Part shown: in pieces, positions 63,762 to 64,000 of the stretch
Position numbering within the stretch: the stretch's first letter is position 1
How the letters are laid out: each line of letters opens with the position of its first letter
Made by a program: the position numbers and the translations under genes
The notes under the pieces: generated by a model
What the model saw: the letters and a program-made list of their open reading frames with translations, nothing else
What the model was told of the DNA's origin: nothing
Databases searched by the model: none
Source: Paenibacillus aurantius
GTDB lineage: Bacteria > Bacillota > Bacilli > Paenibacillales > NBRC-103111
DNA: 64,000 nt
Direction of reading: 5' to 3'
Assembly (NCBI RefSeq): GCF_032268605.1
Contig: NZ_CP130318.1
Span: 3,973,913 to 4,037,912 of the forward strand

Positions 63762-64000
63762 TGCCGCTTCCTTTCTTCCCGCTGCTCCCGCCGCAAAGAC
63801 TGGTCGCTTCTTGCCGCCAGATCGACCGCAGCTGTGTCGGCGATTGCGGCCAAGGCATGCTCGAGCTCCGTCCTTGCCGTCTGCCATTCGGGCTCACGGG
63901 AGAGGCTGCGCAACTCCTGCGGATCCTCCTCCAGATGGAAAAGCTCCGGTTCAAAGCCCTCGTAATGCACAAGCTTTAGCGGTCCGCGCCTGATCATAAA
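63758..64000 (-). CDS. Second sulfatase, C-terminal fragment (cut by right edge)
   Basis: The visible 80 or so residues (IRRGPLKLVHYEGFEPELFH, then LEEDPQELRSLSREPEW) match the C-terminal end of type I sulfatases, where 'ELFHLEEDPxEL' is conserved. The rest lies beyond the window. It overlaps the downstream sulfatase by 4 bases, so both are translated from one mRNA. The Arg/Glu-rich tail RREQREERKRQ is specific to this copy. Confidence 0.85.
   Translation of the reverse strand, partial: FMIRRGPLKLVHYEGFEPELFHLEEDPQELRSLSREPEWQTARTELEHALAAIADTAAVDLAARSDQSLRREQREERKRQ

Overview
The window looks like part of a Paenibacillaceae chromosome (Paenibacillus or a close relative, high GC). The grounds are the density of ATPase-less sugar ABC importers with lipoprotein binding proteins, YesM/YesN-type two-component pairs, strong GGAGG ribosome binding sites, LacI/DeoR/AraC regulators with visible operators, and a urea ABC transporter next to urease. 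This assignment is inferred from gene content only; no rRNA or other phylogenetic marker is present. No tRNA, rRNA, CRISPR array, insertion sequence, phage gene or origin was seen.

Layout. (1) 1-5001, minus strand: a histidine kinase/AraC response regulator pair, then a sugar-binding lipoprotein and the first codons of a permease cut by the left edge. (2) 5141-15353: a nitrogen-scavenging block in which ureABCFGD (minus) and urtABCDE (plus) diverge from a 236-bp region holding two GlnR/TnrA-type boxes and recognisable promoters; ureE is absent and UreG has a His-rich N-terminus. (3) 15414-19754: a lone fabF divergent from an XRE/MmyB-like regulator with palindromes between them, then a chemoreceptor. 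(4) 19855-32067: one long minus-strand operon headed by a LacI-ribokinase fusion regulator, followed by an AtuA-family protein, a DUF4387 protein, a sugar ABC importer, two ADP-ribosylglycohydrolase-family proteins, a second ribokinase and an esterase. This looks like a little-described riboside or ribosyl-conjugate uptake and breakdown system. (5) 32338-42654: a sugar catabolic island with DeoR, an oxidoreductase, a class I aldolase, DUF4432 epimerase-like protein, D-lyxose isomerase, a PfkB kinase, a GH172 enzyme, FucI and a LacI regulator with two matching operators. It fits D-arabinofuranoside or fructofuranoside use better than classical L-fucose breakdown. (6) 42737-44982: an ArsR/DUF2087 regulator convergent with a multidrug-type MFS exporter. 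(7) 45287-64000: a glycan-use region with a second kinase/regulator pair (plus), then minus-strand genes for an oxidoreductase, a large unknown protein, a NodB-type deacetylase, a DegT aminotransferase, a GH38 alpha-mannosidase, a third sugar ABC importer, a frameshifted BNR-4 repeat protein, and two overlapping sulfatase genes, the last cut by the right edge.

How it fits together: most of the window is accessory carbohydrate acquisition. None of the sugar importers has its own ATPase, so a shared MsmX-type ATPase elsewhere is expected. Every binding-protein gene is followed by a strong RNA hairpin before the next gene, which would let the binding protein be made in excess.
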